A stretch of 64,000 nt of DNA, taken from assembly GCA_903847975.1 (NCBI GenBank), contig CAINFC010000198.1, positions 1 through 64,000 of the forward strand, in the 5' to 3' direction. Positions 32,950 to 43,621 of this stretch are shown one piece after another. Source of the DNA: an uncultured Acidobacteriota bacterium. Its GTDB lineage: Bacteria; Acidobacteriota; UBA6911; CAINFC01. The position numbers and the translations under genes are program-made. Position 1 is the first letter of the stretch. Every line of letters begins with the position of its first letter. Under the pieces are notes generated by a model. That model did not search any database. It was not told where the DNA came from and was given only the letters and a program-made list of their open reading frames with translations.

Positions 32950-35730
32950 TCAGGACTTTTTAACGGGTTCCGCGTTCAGCGATACGGGCAGGATCTTCTC
33001 CACCATGAAAGCCTCGATCACGTCGTTCACCTTGATATCGTTGAAGCGCTCCAGGCAAATGCCGCAGTCGTAGCCGCTGCGAACCTCCATGGCGTCCTCC
33101 TTGAATCGCTTCAGCGAGCTGATGCGCCCCTTGTGGATGACGATGTGGTCCCGCAGCAGTCGGATCTGGGCGTTGCGGCCGATGGTTCCGTTGATGACGT
33201 GACACCCGGCAATGGTGCCCACCTTCGGAATTTTGAAGGTGTCGCGCACCTCGGCGGCTCCCAGGGTCTTTTCCCGGATGGTGGCATCCAGCAGGCCGAC
33301 CATGGCCTGGCGGATTTCGTTGGAAATATCGTAAATCACGGTATAGAGGCGCACGTCGACATTTTCCCGGTCGGCAATCTCCTGCACTCCTTTTTCCGGG
33401 CGGACGCTGAAACCGATCACAATGGCATTGGCGGCGGAGGCCAGCAGGACGTCCCCTTCGGTGATGGCTCCGGCTCCGCTGTGCACCATTCGTATCTTAA
33501 CCCGTTCGTTGGACAGCTTGAGCAGCGTTTCGGTCAGCACTTCCACCGAACCCTGCACGTCCGCCTTGAGGATGATCGGCAGCTCCTTCTGCTCTTCGGT
33601 CTTCAGCAGATCGTACAGGTGGTCCAGCGTCATGCGCGAGGTCTTCTGCTGCATGCGCTCCCGGATCTGCTCCTGCCGGTAGGCACCCACCGTTTTGGCC
33701 TTCTCCGAATCCTCCACAACGTTAAAAACGTCGCCGGCCTGAGGCAATGCCTGCAGGCCCAGCACTTCCACGGGTGTGGATGGCCCGGCTTCCTTCAGGT
33801 TGCGGCCCCGGTCGTCGAACATGGCGCGCACCCGGCCATAAACGGATCCGGCAATCAGGTAGTCCCCGATCCGCAAGGTGCCGTTTTGCACCAGAATGGT
33901 GGCCACCACGCCCCGGCCGCGGTCCAGCTTGGCTTCCAGCACCGCTCCGGAGGCCATCCGCTTGGGATTGGCCTTGAGGTCCTTGAGGTCGGCGACCAGC
34001 AGGATCATCTCCAGCAGTTCGTTCAGGTGGATTCTCTTTTTCGCCGAAACATTCACCATGACCGTATCTCCGCCCCACTCTTCGGCGGTCAGGCCGTGGT
34101 CGGTCAAAGCCTGACGCACGCGGTCGGGCTGCGCTTCGGGCTTGTCGATTTTGTTGATGGCCACGATGATGGGCACCTTGGCGTCCCTGGCGTGGTGAAT
34201 GGCTTCCACCGTCTGCGGCTTGACGCCGTCATCGGCGGCGACCACCAGGACGACGATGTCGGTGACCTGGGCTCCGCGGGCGCGCATCATGGTAAAGGCT
34301 TCATGGCCCGGGGTGTCCAGGAAAACGATCTGCCGGCGGTTGATCTCCACATGGTAGGCCCCGATGTGCTGGGTGATCCCTCCGGCTTCCTGCTCCGTGA
34401 CCCGGGTTTCGCGGATGGCATCCAGCAGGGAGGTTTTCCCGTGGTCGACATGTCCCATGATGGTGACCACCGGCGACCGGGGAAGCAGATCCCCGGGCGA
34501 TTCGGCGGCATCTTCCAGGGAAGTGACTTCGGCTTCATAGCTGCGAAATTCCGGCTGAAAGCCATATTCTTCGCAAATCTGGGTGATGATGGTGGAATCA
34601 AGTCTCTTGTTAATGGTGGTCAAAACTCCTTTTTTAAACAGGCTGGCGAGAATATCTTTCGCCTTGACCTCGATCTTGTCCGAGAGCTCCTTGATGGACA
34701 GCCCTTCCGTCAGCTGAATCCCGCGCAGGGCGGGGGGAGCTGCCGTTCTGCGGCTTTCTTCCGGCCGCAGGCTCATGTCCCGATGGGCCTCGTGCGGCCG
34801 CCCGTGGCCATCCTCCGGGCGCTTTTTGCGCATCGGCTTGACGGCGCCCGGCTTCGGCGGTTTTCGGCCCGGTGCCAGGGTCCCCGTACCGGTCTTGAAC
34901 AGGCGCGAAGACATATCGGCTTTGCCGCGGGCCACTTCGGCGGTGGTCTTCTTCAGCAGTTTGGGCTGCACCTTGGGCGGAGCGGGCTTGGCGGCCGCTT
35001 CGGCGGCCTCCGCCGCCTGGATTTGGGCCTCGGTACGGGAGGCGGCTTCCGGGGCCGGCGCCGCGGCTTCCTCGGTCACCGGGGTCGCACCCTCCGGGGC
35101 CGGCGCACCCGTCGCTTCAATCGGGACGACCGTCTCCACGGCAGGTTCCGACGGGGCCGCCTCGAAGGCGGACTCGGCGGGCTCGATCAGGATAACGACC
35201 GGTGGAGCTTCCACGAGGACCGGCTCGGGCTCGGGGGGCGCCAGAGGTTCTTCCGCCTTCACCTTGGGAACCCGGCGGGCCTTGGCCACCATGTGGCCTT
35301 TCAAGGCCAGGCTGGGGGTTCCCAGTTTTTCCTTCTCGGCTTCCGGGTGGCGGGCCGGCGCTTCGGCCGGCGGGCTGACCGGTTCCGGAGCGGGAGGCGG
35401 CTCCTCGGCGGCTTTCACTCTCCTGGGCTTTTTCTTGGCCGCTTCGGCATCGGCGGTTTCTTTCGGTTCCTCTTTGGCGGGGGCCTTCCTGGGACCCATG
35501 GCTGCCGCAGGTTTGGCGACCGTTTTCCCCTTGTCCTTGGCGGTTTTATCCGCCTTTTTTTCCGCTTCCGCCATGGTGGCGGTGAGGCGCTTTCGCACAC
35601 GGTCCGCCAGACTGGTATCGACGAAGCTGGAGGCGGTGATAAACACACCCAGGCGCTTTAATTCGTCCAGCACCTGGTTCGGCTTGACGCCTAACTCTTC
35701 CGCCAAATCGCCGATTTTGATTTTATCCAT
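32950..35730 (-). CDS. infB: Translation initiation factor IF-2
   Basis: The 926-residue GTPase delivers initiator tRNA. An N-terminal IF2_N segment ([20 protein letters not shown]) is followed by a long, low-complexity Ala/Pro/Glu/Lys-rich region (about 60-330). A second IF2_N segment comes next, and then the G domain with [17 protein letters not shown] and NKID. Domains II to IV close with the expected [22 protein letters not shown]. All GTPase motifs are intact. Confidence 0.97.
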   Translation of the reverse strand: MDKIKIGDLAEELGVKPNQVLDELKRLGVFITASSFVDTSLADRVRKRLTATMAEAEKKADKTAKDKGKTVAKPAAAMGPRKAPAKEEPKETADAEAAKKKPRRVKAAEEPPPAPEPVSPPAEAPARHPEAEKEKLGTPSLALKGHMVAKARRVPKVKAEEPLAPPEPEPVLVEAPPVVILIEPAESAFEAAPSEPAVETVVPIEATGAPAPEGATPVTEEAAAPAPEAASRTEAQIQAAEAAEAAAKPAPPKVQPKLLKKTTAEVARGKADMSSRLFKTGTGTLAPGRKPPKPGAVKPMRKKRPEDGHGRPHEAHRDMSLRPEESRRTAAPPALRGIQLTEGLSIKELSDKIEVKAKDILASLFKKGVLTTINKRLDSTIITQICEEYGFQPEFRSYEAEVTSLEDAAESPGDLLPRSPVVTIMGHVDHGKTSLLDAIRETRVTEQEAGGITQHIGAYHVEINRRQIVFLDTPGHEAFTMMRARGAQVTDIVVLVVAADDGVKPQTVEAIHHARDAKVPIIVAINKIDKPEAQPDRVRQALTDHGLTAEEWGGDTVMVNVSAKKRIHLNELLEMILLVADLKDLKANPKRMASGAVLEAKLDRGRGVVATILVQNGTLRIGDYLIAGSVYGRVRAMFDDRGRNLKEAGPSTPVEVLGLQALPQAGDVFNVVEDSEKAKTVGAYRQEQIRERMQQKTSRMTLDHLYDLLKTEEQKELPIILKADVQGSVEVLTETLLKLSNERVKIRMVHSGAGAITEGDVLLASAANAIVIGFSVRPEKGVQEIADRENVDVRLYTVIYDISNEIRQAMVGLLDATIREKTLGAAEVRDTFKIPKVGTIAGCHVINGTIGRNAQIRLLRDHIVIHKGRISSLKRFKEDAMEVRSGYDCGICLERFNDIKVNDVIEAFMVEKILPVSLNAEPVKKS

Positions 35731-35841
35731 AAATGAGCTTCCTCGCCGAAAATACCGTCTTAATGCTGGTTACCGGGAGAATGTTCGATTCCGAATCACG
35801 GAGCGACTGCTTCCTCTGTGGCTTCCCTGTTGCGGGAAAAA

Positions 35842-37218
35842 TCAGTCATTCTCCCCCTCTTTATGATCTTCTCGTTCTTTTGCCTGCGATTCCCCGGCCG
35901 CAGATTCCTTGGCGGCAGACTCCTTGCTGTTTTCCATGAAAGGTGCCATCAGATCCTCCACGGCGCGAATAATCCGCTCCCCTGTCTGGCTGTCCACCCC
36001 GGGCAGGGCCATCAGCTCTGTCTCTTCCAGCTCGATCAGCTCCCCGATGGTGTGAATTCCCGAGGAGATCAGGTCTTCCACAATCGAGCCCTCCAGGCCC
36101 TGCAGCTGGCGAACGGAGGTATTGAGAACGGCAAGGCGACGCATGTCATCTTCCATCTCCTGGCGCTTTTCCTCTTCGCTTTTGATGGAAATATTCCATT
36201 CTACCAAATCCGTGGCCAGGTGGACGTTCTGCCCTCCCTTGCCGATGGCCAGGGAGAGCTGGCTGTTGTCGACCACCACTTCCAGACTTTTGCGGTCCTC
36301 GTCGATGATGCGCACCCGGGTGGGCCGGGCCGGGCTCAGGGCGTTGGCGGCGAATACGGTAATATCCGAGGACCACTGCACGATATCGATTTTTTCGCCG
36401 CGCAGCTCCCGGATAATGGCGTTGATGCGGTTGCCCTTCATGCCGACGCAGGCGCCGACCGGATCGACGTTTTTATCCATGCTGGATACGGCTACTTTGG
36501 ATCGCTCCCCGGGCTCCCGCACCACCTTTTTGACCAGCACGGTCCCGTCGAAAATTTCCGGAATTTCGGTTTCGAACAGCTTGGTGACGAATTCCGTGTC
36601 GGTCCGGGAGACCACCACCTGAGGCCCTTTGGCGGCGCTCTCGTGCACTTTGTGAATGACGCAGCGGATGCGGTCGCCGACCTTGAAGGACTCGTGCCGC
36701 GAAATCTTTTTGGCCGGCAGCAGCGCCTCGGTTTTCCCCAGGTCCAGGATCATGTCGTCGCGTTCGAAGCGCTTCAGCACTCCGTTGACCATGGTTCCGA
36801 CTTTATTGATGAATTCGGCGTAGATGATCTTGCGTTCCGCTTCCCGTACCTTCTGGATAATAATTTGCTTTACGGTCTGGGCGGCGATGCGCCCCAGCTC
36901 GGAGGTGTCCATCGGAATTTCGATCTCGTCGTTGACCTCGAAGCTCTCGTCGATTTCCCGGGCCTCCTCCAGGGAAATCTGCAGGTCTTCGTCCTCCACG
37001 TCCTCTACGACCGTTTTTACGGAGTAGACTTCCACCAGGCCCGTTTCCCGGCTGAACCTTCCCCGCAGGTCTTCCTGGGTGTTGTAGTACTTTTTGGCGG
37101 CCGTGGCCATGGCTTCTTCCAAGGCCTTGACGATGACCTGCGGATTGATATTCTTTTCCTTGCTGATCAGCTCCACCATCTGATAGAGCTGGGCGGAATT
37201 CAAGGCTTCTTCTTTCAA
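35842..37218 (-). CDS. nusA: Transcription termination/antitermination factor NusA
   Basis: The 458-residue protein binds RNA polymerase and RNA. It has the N-terminal domain, an S1 domain (about 130-200), two KH domains (RNGVCVGMKGNRINAII-like segment GACVGMKGNRINAI, and QLSLAIGKGGQNVHLA) and one helix-hairpin-helix repeat (EDLISSGIHTIGELIELE). A charged tail ends the protein. Its ATG overlaps the rimP stop by 4 bp. Confidence 0.96.
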   Translation of the reverse strand: MKEEALNSAQLYQMVELISKEKNINPQVIVKALEEAMATAAKKYYNTQEDLRGRFSRETGLVEVYSVKTVVEDVEDEDLQISLEEAREIDESFEVNDEIEIPMDTSELGRIAAQTVKQIIIQKVREAERKIIYAEFINKVGTMVNGVLKRFERDDMILDLGKTEALLPAKKISRHESFKVGDRIRCVIHKVHESAAKGPQVVVSRTDTEFVTKLFETEIPEIFDGTVLVKKVVREPGERSKVAVSSMDKNVDPVGACVGMKGNRINAIIRELRGEKIDIVQWSSDITVFAANALSPARPTRVRIIDEDRKSLEVVVDNSQLSLAIGKGGQNVHLATDLVEWNISIKSEEEKRQEMEDDMRRLAVLNTSVRQLQGLEGSIVEDLISSGIHTIGELIELEETELMALPGVDSQTGERIIRAVEDLMAPFMENSKESAAKESAAGESQAKEREDHKEGEND

Positions 37219-37673
37219 ATCTCTATCTCCAAATTGGCTTTTTCCACCGCAGAGAGTTCCAGGGTCCAGGACCGGCCACCGGGTTCGGTGATCCGGATTT
37301 TCCCATCCCCCGAAGCCTCCAGGCGGCCCCGAAAATTGCGCCGATTTTCAAAGGGGTGCTTCAGTTTGATTGTTGCGGAGCGCCCGCTAAACCGAATGTA
37401 GTCGGACTCCTTATATAAACCGCGATCCAGACCGGGAGAGGATACTTCCAGAACATAGCGGTGTTGGATGGGATCCTCGACGTCTAGAAAAGTGCTGACC
37501 TGCCGGCTGATCGACTGGCAGTCGTCCAGGTTGACCCCGCCGGGCTTGTCGATGTAAATGCGCAAAACATGGGCTCCGGAGCTGAGCTTGAACTCCATGT
37601 GGACAAACTCGTACCCCTCGCTGGTTACCAGCTTCTCGATCCCCTGCGCCAAGGATTCCTTAAGTACTGCCAT
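37215..37673 (-). CDS. rimP: Ribosome maturation factor RimP
   Basis: This 152-residue protein helps 30S assembly. EFKLSSGAHVLRIYIDKPGGVNLDDC, the SISRQVSTFLD stretch and the invariant YVLEVSSPGLDRGLY are present, followed by the SH3-like C-terminal domain. It is the first gene of the translation operon and overlaps nusA by 4 bp. Confidence 0.95.
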   Translation of the reverse strand: MAVLKESLAQGIEKLVTSEGYEFVHMEFKLSSGAHVLRIYIDKPGGVNLDDCQSISRQVSTFLDVEDPIQHRYVLEVSSPGLDRGLYKESDYIRFSGRSATIKLKHPFENRRNFRGRLEASGDGKIRITEPGGRSWTLELSAVEKANLEIEI

Positions 37674-37701
37674 ACGTCCGGTTTCGGCCTCTCAAGCTAA
37701 T

Positions 37702-37726
37702 AAAAAAAGTGGGCTTTGGCCCACTT
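37702..37726 (-). terminator. Terminator upstream of rimP
   Basis: On the minus strand AAGTGGGC-caaa-GCCCACTT is followed by a run of seven T. It lies between the DUF4010 gene and rimP on the same strand, so it ends the former's transcript or acts as an attenuator in the rimP-nusA leader. Confidence 0.75.
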
Positions 37727-37805
37727 CTGAACCGCTTATTCTACAATATTTGTAATGCCCGGGGCAAGATTAATTTTCCGCCGGCCGGAGGCTGCTCCGG
37801 CGGGC

Positions 37806-39041
37806 CTATCCGAAAAAGGGGAGGTGGAGGGCCACCCAGAGGGAGTAGCGCCAGGCGGTTCCGCTGCGGACTTCGCGGGCCAGGGTGCCGAAGTATAATC
37901 CCTTGGCGGCGGTATTGCCCATCATGGCCAGCAGGGCGGCGTTGTAGAGCATCGGGGTTTCCCCGCCGGTGCTTTGCGTCAGGGAGAGGACGAAAGGATC
38001 GATATCCACCGATCCGAAAAGAAAGGCCAGAGCCATGAGCCCGGTGTCGCCGTAGCGTTCCCGGATCAGGACGATGGCCACCGACAAAACCACAAAAATG
38101 GCGGCGAAAATCAGGGCCGGACGGATCTCGAAAGGGTTGCGCAGGTTTTCCACATTCTGGGATCCTTTGGCGTGCGGAGTGGCCTGGTAATGAAAGGAGA
38201 GGAGCAGTCCGATGGCGGCCAGGGAAACCAGCCTCCACCAGAAGAACCGGGCCATGTCCGGATTGAGAAAAAGAAGCAGGGCCAGGATGCGCAGGTACAT
38301 GACGCTGCTGGCCAGGATCGAGGCCTGCAGCGCGGCCCGGCTGCTTTCCGGGGAGCGCTGGGCGATTCGGCCCATGGCGAAGCTGACCGCGGTGCTGGAA
38401 ACGATGCCGCCGACCAGCCCGGAGAGGCGCAGCCCCAGATGGGTGCCGTATTTGCGGGTCAGAAAATAACCGGCGAAGCCGACGGCGGAGACCAGGGCGA
38501 CAATTTTCCAGATGCTTTGGGGGTTGAGCGCAAAGCGCGTGAAATTGCGGTCCGGGAGGACCGGCAAAACGATCAGGGTCACGATCAGGAATTTCAGGAC
38601 CGCTAGAAACTCCGATTTGTTGAGATGTTCCACCCAGTGTCCGAGCTTGGCCTTTTCGGAAAGCAGCATGGTATTGACTATGCCGAGGGCCAGGGCGACC
38701 CAGACATCGGCCATCAGGCAGAGGGCTCCGACCGCGAAGGTCAGCAGGGCGGCCACCTCGCTGGTCCAGCCCACCCTTCCCTCCCGGAGCTTGGCGAGGT
38801 AGCCGGCCAGGGAGAGCGCCGCGACGGAGATCATGCCCGCCGGGAGAGCGGCCGTTCCGCCGGCCCGATAAAGCCAGGCGCAGGCGAAGCCGTAGAGGCT
38901 GAGAATGGTATAGGTTCGGACGCCGGCGAAAACCCGGCTTTTTTCCTCCAGCCCGGCGCTTTCCCGTTCCAGTCCGACCAGAAATCCCAGGGCCAGCGCG
39001 GCTACGAAGCGCAGGGGTTCCCCCCACTCAAAAGCGTTCAT
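37806..39041 (-). CDS. MgtC/SapB-DUF4010 membrane protein
   Basis: The 411-residue protein has about twelve membrane helices. The N-terminal third is an MgtC/SapB domain with the characteristic FVAALALGFLVGLERE and a GVRTYTILSLYGF segment; the remainder is DUF4010. Characterised MgtC proteins modulate Mg2+ homeostasis, but the DUF4010 fusion has no known role. It is divergent from the multihaem cytochrome gene. Confidence 0.9.
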   Translation of the reverse strand: MNAFEWGEPLRFVAALALGFLVGLERESAGLEEKSRVFAGVRTYTILSLYGFACAWLYRAGGTAALPAGMISVAALSLAGYLAKLREGRVGWTSEVAALLTFAVGALCLMADVWVALALGIVNTMLLSEKAKLGHWVEHLNKSEFLAVLKFLIVTLIVLPVLPDRNFTRFALNPQSIWKIVALVSAVGFAGYFLTRKYGTHLGLRLSGLVGGIVSSTAVSFAMGRIAQRSPESSRAALQASILASSVMYLRILALLLFLNPDMARFFWWRLVSLAAIGLLLSFHYQATPHAKGSQNVENLRNPFEIRPALIFAAIFVVLSVAIVLIRERYGDTGLMALAFLFGSVDIDPFVLSLTQSTGGETPMLYNAALLAMMGNTAAKGLYFGTLAREVRSGTAWRYSLWVALHLPFFG

Positions 39042-39126
39042 GGCCTGCCGTCCTGCATGGGTTCATGGTCTCTTGGTCCGCTGCCGCTTGACTGTTCATC
39101 CGTTTTCGCTTATTTTAATGGTACTC

Positions 39127-39145
39127 GTTTTAACAGCGTTAAAAC
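39127..39145. promoter_or_regulatory. Candidate operator in the DUF4010/cytochrome divergent gap
   Basis: GTTTTAAC-agc-GTTAAAAC is a perfect palindrome with 8-bp arms, located 64 bp before the cytochrome ATG and 86 bp before the DUF4010 ATG. Confidence 0.5.
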
Positions 39146-39208
39146 AAGGTCGCGGGATCGGGGTGGCTTAATCTGAAAATTGTTTATCGGGTAGGGAGGT
39201 TTTTCCTC

Positions 39209-40987
39209 ATGCGGAAACGGGTGCTTCTGGTGATTTTGATGTTGGTGGCGGTCCAGACGACCGCATGGGCCGTGGACCTTGTGTCCGCTCATGGTCGTAG
39301 CAAGGCGGACGGCAATGGCATTTCGGCGGCCCAGCTCGGCAAGGTGCTCGCGCAGATCGAGAGCACCTTCAGCGGAGAGGCTTCTTCCGCAAAAAACTAT
39401 ATCGGCAGCGATCTCTGCCTGGCCTGCCACGGATCCGCGTTTGCCGGCTGGCGTCAGACCCAGCACGCTTTCGCCCTGATCCGTCCGATGTCGAAGTGGT
39501 CCATGGTGGAAACCAAAGGAGTGCTGGCCGATTCCGACAGGAACAAAGTCGACGATTTCCTTCAGGGGCTGGACTTCAATGCGGTCGATTCCGCCTATAA
39601 TGCTTTCAAGCCCAACGCCCCGGTCCTCGGAGCGAAGGACGGGAAGTACACGATTTCGATCGGGGCCCTGGTCATGCCGGTGGTTTTCGTTCGCCAGTAC
39701 CGGGAAGCGGATGGATCCTGGATCCAGAGATTCGGCGTGAAAATTCCGGTTACCGATACCGCCAGCAAATACACGGCGGCCAATTATATGGCAGGAATCC
39801 GCTACGTCAGCAAATACAACCGGTGGATTCTGGACGGGATTGAGAACTATTACGAAGGAAACAAACCCAAGCTGAGTATCGGCATGACGGTTGCCCAGGT
39901 TTCGGCGGTAGCGGAGAACTTTGACCAGCGCTGCGCGGGGTGCCATATCACCGGCATCAAAACCATGGCTAAAACAGACAAGGGGGAATGGACCATTAAG
40001 CCTTATTCCGCCTTCGTCTATGTCGACGACGATCCCAACGTCCTCGATTACGACGGCGACGGGAATATGGACCTGACCGGGATCGGGTGTGAAAGCTGCC
40101 ACGGCCCGGGATCGCTGCATGTCATGAACCCCAAGGGCGGAGCCGGCATTTTCAATCCGGCCAAGGCGGATGCCGCCGCTTCCACGGAGATCTGCGGGCA
40201 GTGCCACTCCCGCTTCAAGTCGGTTCCCAACAAGACTTTCAGCTGGGCTTACAACGATGCTTCCATGACCCAGTGGATTCCGGCCAATGGGGAAGCCCTC
40301 AGCAAATACTACGTAGACAACGGGTCGTATTACCCGGACGGCAGGAACGGCAAGTCCACCCACATGCAGTACAACCAGTACGTTACCTCGGCACACTACA
40401 CCAACACGGTGCACAAAGTACCCTGCTCGGAATGCCACGAGATGCACCGGGACACCAAGACCGTAGCGCAGATTGTGACCAGCTACGTCCAGGGAACCAC
40501 CACCATTCCGACTTCGGTGAGCAACAATACCATTTGCCTCGGCTGCCACGTGCCTTACGGCCCCTTTGCCGGAATCACCAAGGCGGAGGTCGCCAATTAC
40601 AACGCCAACGCCGTCAAGATCGGCACTGTCCTTTCCGCTCACACCCATCACCCTGCCGCTCCGGACCGCTTCATGGAGCTCAGCCGCTGTACCAGCTGCC
40701 ACATGCCCCGGATCGGAGTGGCCCCGGGCGGAAGCGAGCTGCAGGTAACCGCCCACACCTTCGAGGCCATTTCTCCGCAGAAGACGCTGGCCCTGAAGGA
40801 TAAAGCGGATGGTATGCCCAACAGCTGCGCCATATACTGCCACAGCGAGAAGGTGAACATTTTCGGCCTGGGTCTCTCGCCCAATCCGCTCAAATTCAAC
40901 TCCGCGTACGACCTGGACAACGCGGCCATTCTGCAGATGTATTACGGGCCGAGCGGCAAGTGGTGGAAGGTGGATGTCAAACCGTAG
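39209..40987 (+). CDS. Octahaem c-type cytochrome, exported
   Basis: The 592-residue protein starts after a GGGAGG ribosome site with a Sec signal (VLLVILMLVAVQTTAWA). I count seven CxxCH haem sites (CLACH, CAGCH, CESCH, CGQCH, CSECH, CLGCH, CTSCH) and one CxxxCH (CAIYCH), giving eight covalent haems in the periplasm or beyond. A stretch YVDDDPNVLDYDGDGNMDLTG looks like a calcium-binding loop. No porin, membrane anchor or other cytochrome gene is nearby. A role in extracellular or periplasmic electron transfer is plausible, and a reductase of nitrogen or sulfur oxides is an alternative. Confidence 0.9.
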   Translation: MRKRVLLVILMLVAVQTTAWAVDLVSAHGRSKADGNGISAAQLGKVLAQIESTFSGEASSAKNYIGSDLCLACHGSAFAGWRQTQHAFALIRPMSKWSMVETKGVLADSDRNKVDDFLQGLDFNAVDSAYNAFKPNAPVLGAKDGKYTISIGALVMPVVFVRQYREADGSWIQRFGVKIPVTDTASKYTAANYMAGIRYVSKYNRWILDGIENYYEGNKPKLSIGMTVAQVSAVAENFDQRCAGCHITGIKTMAKTDKGEWTIKPYSAFVYVDDDPNVLDYDGDGNMDLTGIGCESCHGPGSLHVMNPKGGAGIFNPAKADAAASTEICGQCHSRFKSVPNKTFSWAYNDASMTQWIPANGEALSKYYVDNGSYYPDGRNGKSTHMQYNQYVTSAHYTNTVHKVPCSECHEMHRDTKTVAQIVTSYVQGTTTIPTSVSNNTICLGCHVPYGPFAGITKAEVANYNANAVKIGTVLSAHTHHPAAPDRFMELSRCTSCHMPRIGVAPGGSELQVTAHTFEAISPQKTLALKDKADGMPNSCAIYCHSEKVNIFGLGLSPNPLKFNSAYDLDNAAILQMYYGPSGKWWKVDVKP

Positions 40988-41027
40988 TCTGGCCGGAATA
41001 TCTTTTTTAATGGCTTTGCAGAAAGTC

Positions 41028-41252
41028 GGGAACCCCAAAGGGGTTCCGAATCACAGCCCGGGGTTGCGCCGCATAGGCGCTACCCCGGGTGGACGGATTT
41101 TTCACAAGCAGCCCTGTAAGGGCTGCGCAAACACCTGGTATTGCTGGATTCTGCGCAACCCCTACAGGGTTGTCCCCTCCGAACATTCCTACGCGGGGTA
41201 GGCGAGAGGCGCGCCAAACCCGGGCCGTGATCCGAAGCCCTTCCAGGGCTTT
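41028..41252. repeat. Compound palindromic repeat, copy B
   Basis: Bases 41028-41175 match the reverse complement of 1-165 with the same run of palindromes (aaccccaaaggggtt, cccggggttgcgcc...taccccggg, agccctgtaagggct, caacccctacagggttg). Bases 41188-41252 then carry a further half unit in the opposite sense (cctacgcgggg, gggccgtgatccga, agcccttccagggct). The stretch 40988-41434 has no gene; the part after 41252 contains only a weak dyad near 41375-41412. Confidence 0.75.
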
Positions 41253-41434
41253 TCCCAACGGAAATCCGAAGATGTGCGATTTTGTGCCGGGCTATCTTTA
41301 TTGATGACCCGGCAAATAGTTTCTAACCATCCTTTGTCCGGGTCAAGCCAAGGGCCAAAGAGCCGGTTGCATTACCGGGCGGAGCGTTGCGAAGCCTGCA
41401 GGCCTTCCGCCCGCTCTGTAAATACAAATTCCTT

Positions 41435-43621
41435 CTACTTATCCTCATTGCCCTTCCGGGGCTTTTTCTTCTCCTTGGCGGGAGGGGCCGCCGGCTTCGG
41501 AGCAGGCTCTTCCGGCTTTTCGGTGATCTTGATCTGGCCGGCTTTCTCCATGGCCTGGAAGTAGGAAAGCAGGTCATCAACGGCAATCGGCTCGAATTCG
41601 CCGGATAGAAAATCCCTGATTTCCAGGATGCTCTTTTTGCGCTTCATCAGCTCGGAAAGCTCGGATTGCATGTGGGAAGGAACCAGCCTGCGGGCGGCGG
41701 CCAGCTCCGGGTTACCTTCGCCGCGCATTCCCCGCATTCCGCCGAACTCGCCCTGTCCGCCGACGCGCTCCGGAATTTTCCGCGCCGCCGCTTTTTCCGC
41801 ATCGCTTGGGACGGGCTCGATGACGGCGATATGCATCCGATCGGCCTGCAGCTGATAAAAAGCGCGCACTTCGTTTTTCAGGGCCTCTCCCCTCTGGCCA
41901 ACCAGGGCAGCCAGAGGAGCCAGCTTTTTCTGCGCTTCCTCCGGCTGATTAAAAAGCACCGCGGAAGAGAGCACCACCGCTTTTTCGACTTCCGTCTGAT
42001 GGCGGACCGCGTTGAGCGCCTCCTTGAAGGAATGGGACAGCCCGGCCGGATCGGAGGTGTCGGCCAGGTAGCCCAGCCCTTTGCGTTCCGCCTCGCCCAT
42101 CCTCTCCGTGGCGCGGGCCATGGATTCCGCCGCCAGGCGGGAGGCGATCGGGTCGTCGGCCGCCGCCAGGGTCTGAAGCACGCTCAGGGCGACCACCGCG
42201 GCGCGCTTCAGCTGCGTGGAGTCCAGTACGTTGGGCAGATCGTGGGAGGAGTGATAGTAGAGATCCCGCCAGGTAATGAACATCAGCGCCGGAATGCCCT
42301 GGCTGAGGAACATGGCGTGATCGCTGGCGCCGTAGTATTTTTCGACTTTGATGTAAAAGGGATCCCGGCTGCCGTTCGGCGAGACCACCGGCAGGGTGAA
42401 CCCGTAGCTGTTGCTGCGGTAGCGGACTCTTTCCCGGTTGAGCTCGGCGATCAGCTCCAGGAAATGTTGGCCCAGGTCGTTCAGGTAGGTGGGGGTGGTG
42501 TCCGGCGTGCGGTGCATCATCCAGAAGGCGCCATTGGCAGCCAGGCGAAGCCCTTCCATGTCGAAATTCAAATCGGCAATCAGCCGCTTTTTGATCTCCT
42601 CGTTTTTGTTGAGCCAGGCCAGGGTGCCGGATATTTCCGGAACCCAGATGAAATGGATATCCCGCCGGGGCTTCGGCAGCTTGCCCTCGGCGACCAGGCG
42701 CAGCAGGGTGCGTCCCACTTCCAGGGTCAGCGCACAGCCGGAGGCATCATCGTTGGCGCCCTGTTTGAGATAGCCTTCGAACAGGTGGCCGGAGACGGCG
42801 ATGGCCTGCGTGGAGCTGCCGTCGCCGGGGATGACGGCGTGAACCAGCTCCAGCTCCCCGGGTGCGGAGGCCGATTGAATGATCGAGCGCAGGCGGATTT
42901 TTTCGCCGCCGGCCAGCCGGGCGGCCAGCTGGCGGCCCATCTGCGGAGAAATGGACCAGCCGAAGGCCGGCTTTTTATCTTTGGGAGCCATGGGGCTGAC
43001 GCTCTGAAATCCGACCTGGGTGCTGTCTTCTTCCGGGTGGATGGGATTGAAGCTGAGGATGCCCACCGCCCCGCGCTCATTGGCGGCCTGCCGCTGCAGG
43101 GCGAAGGTCGAGGCGGAGCCCAGCACGATTTTTCCGGCCACATCCTTCCCCTGGTAATCCTCTGCCCGGCCTCCAAAACCGACATCGATGAGCTCCGCGG
43201 TTGTTTCCCCGCTGGGGCTGCCGGAAGCCAGAAATGCGGCGATATCATAGATGTCGCACAGCTTTTCCGGGCGGGGGCCTTCGATCCAAAGCTCTCCCCG
43301 GACGGGATACCAGGTGCTGCGGCTGTCAGGAAGCGACACGATCTCAACGTTCTGGAAGCCGAATTCCCTGGCGTAGCGGGCGATGGTGGCGCTTTCCCGG
43401 AAGTTGCCCTCGAACTCCGACTTGGGGCGGATGCGCACATAGGGGACCATCTCCTGCACATACTGCAGGGCCCTCTCTCCGGAGGCTTCATTGATGACGC
43501 TATAGAGCTGATCCCAGGGCAGAATCGAGCGGTCTTCCTTCTCCTGCGCGGGCAGCGGTGAAAAGGTGAGGAAAAGGGCGAAAAGAAACCGACCGACCCC
43601 AAAACGCTTCCAACCATCCAT
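41435..43621 (-). CDS. Exported M28-family metallopeptidase
   Basis: The 728-residue protein starts at the ATG at 43621 after GGGAG and has a signal peptide (FLFALFLTFSPLPAQ). A protease-associated domain (about 110-230) precedes the zinc peptidase. Metal-site motifs include AVSGHLFEGYLKQGANDDASGC in two parts (the His and the bridging Asp), VPEISGT with Glu, DLNFDMEGL and HSSHDLPNVLDS with the last His. M28 enzymes remove N-terminal amino acids. The C-terminal 150 residues hold a helical part and a Pro/Lys-rich tail. No partner gene is nearby. The gap 43622-43986 shows no gene. Confidence 0.85.
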   Translation of the reverse strand: MDGWKRFGVGRFLFALFLTFSPLPAQEKEDRSILPWDQLYSVINEASGERALQYVQEMVPYVRIRPKSEFEGNFRESATIARYAREFGFQNVEIVSLPDSRSTWYPVRGELWIEGPRPEKLCDIYDIAAFLASGSPSGETTAELIDVGFGGRAEDYQGKDVAGKIVLGSASTFALQRQAANERGAVGILSFNPIHPEEDSTQVGFQSVSPMAPKDKKPAFGWSISPQMGRQLAARLAGGEKIRLRSIIQSASAPGELELVHAVIPGDGSSTQAIAVSGHLFEGYLKQGANDDASGCALTLEVGRTLLRLVAEGKLPKPRRDIHFIWVPEISGTLAWLNKNEEIKKRLIADLNFDMEGLRLAANGAFWMMHRTPDTTPTYLNDLGQHFLELIAELNRERVRYRSNSYGFTLPVVSPNGSRDPFYIKVEKYYGASDHAMFLSQGIPALMFITWRDLYYHSSHDLPNVLDSTQLKRAAVVALSVLQTLAAADDPIASRLAAESMARATERMGEAERKGLGYLADTSDPAGLSHSFKEALNAVRHQTEVEKAVVLSSAVLFNQPEEAQKKLAPLAALVGQRGEALKNEVRAFYQLQADRMHIAVIEPVPSDAEKAAARKIPERVGGQGEFGGMRGMRGEGNPELAAARRLVPSHMQSELSELMKRKKSILEIRDFLSGEFEPIAVDDLLSYFQAMEKAGQIKITEKPEEPAPKPAAPPAKEKKKPRKGNEDK

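Noticed and set aside
33133-35661. Open plus-strand frame of 842 codons
   Set aside because: It is antisense to infB; composition is low-complexity Gly/Arg/His and there is no family resemblance.
41028-41252. CRISPR-like repeats
   Set aside because: Units are palindromes of differing sequence without regular spacing or unique spacers.
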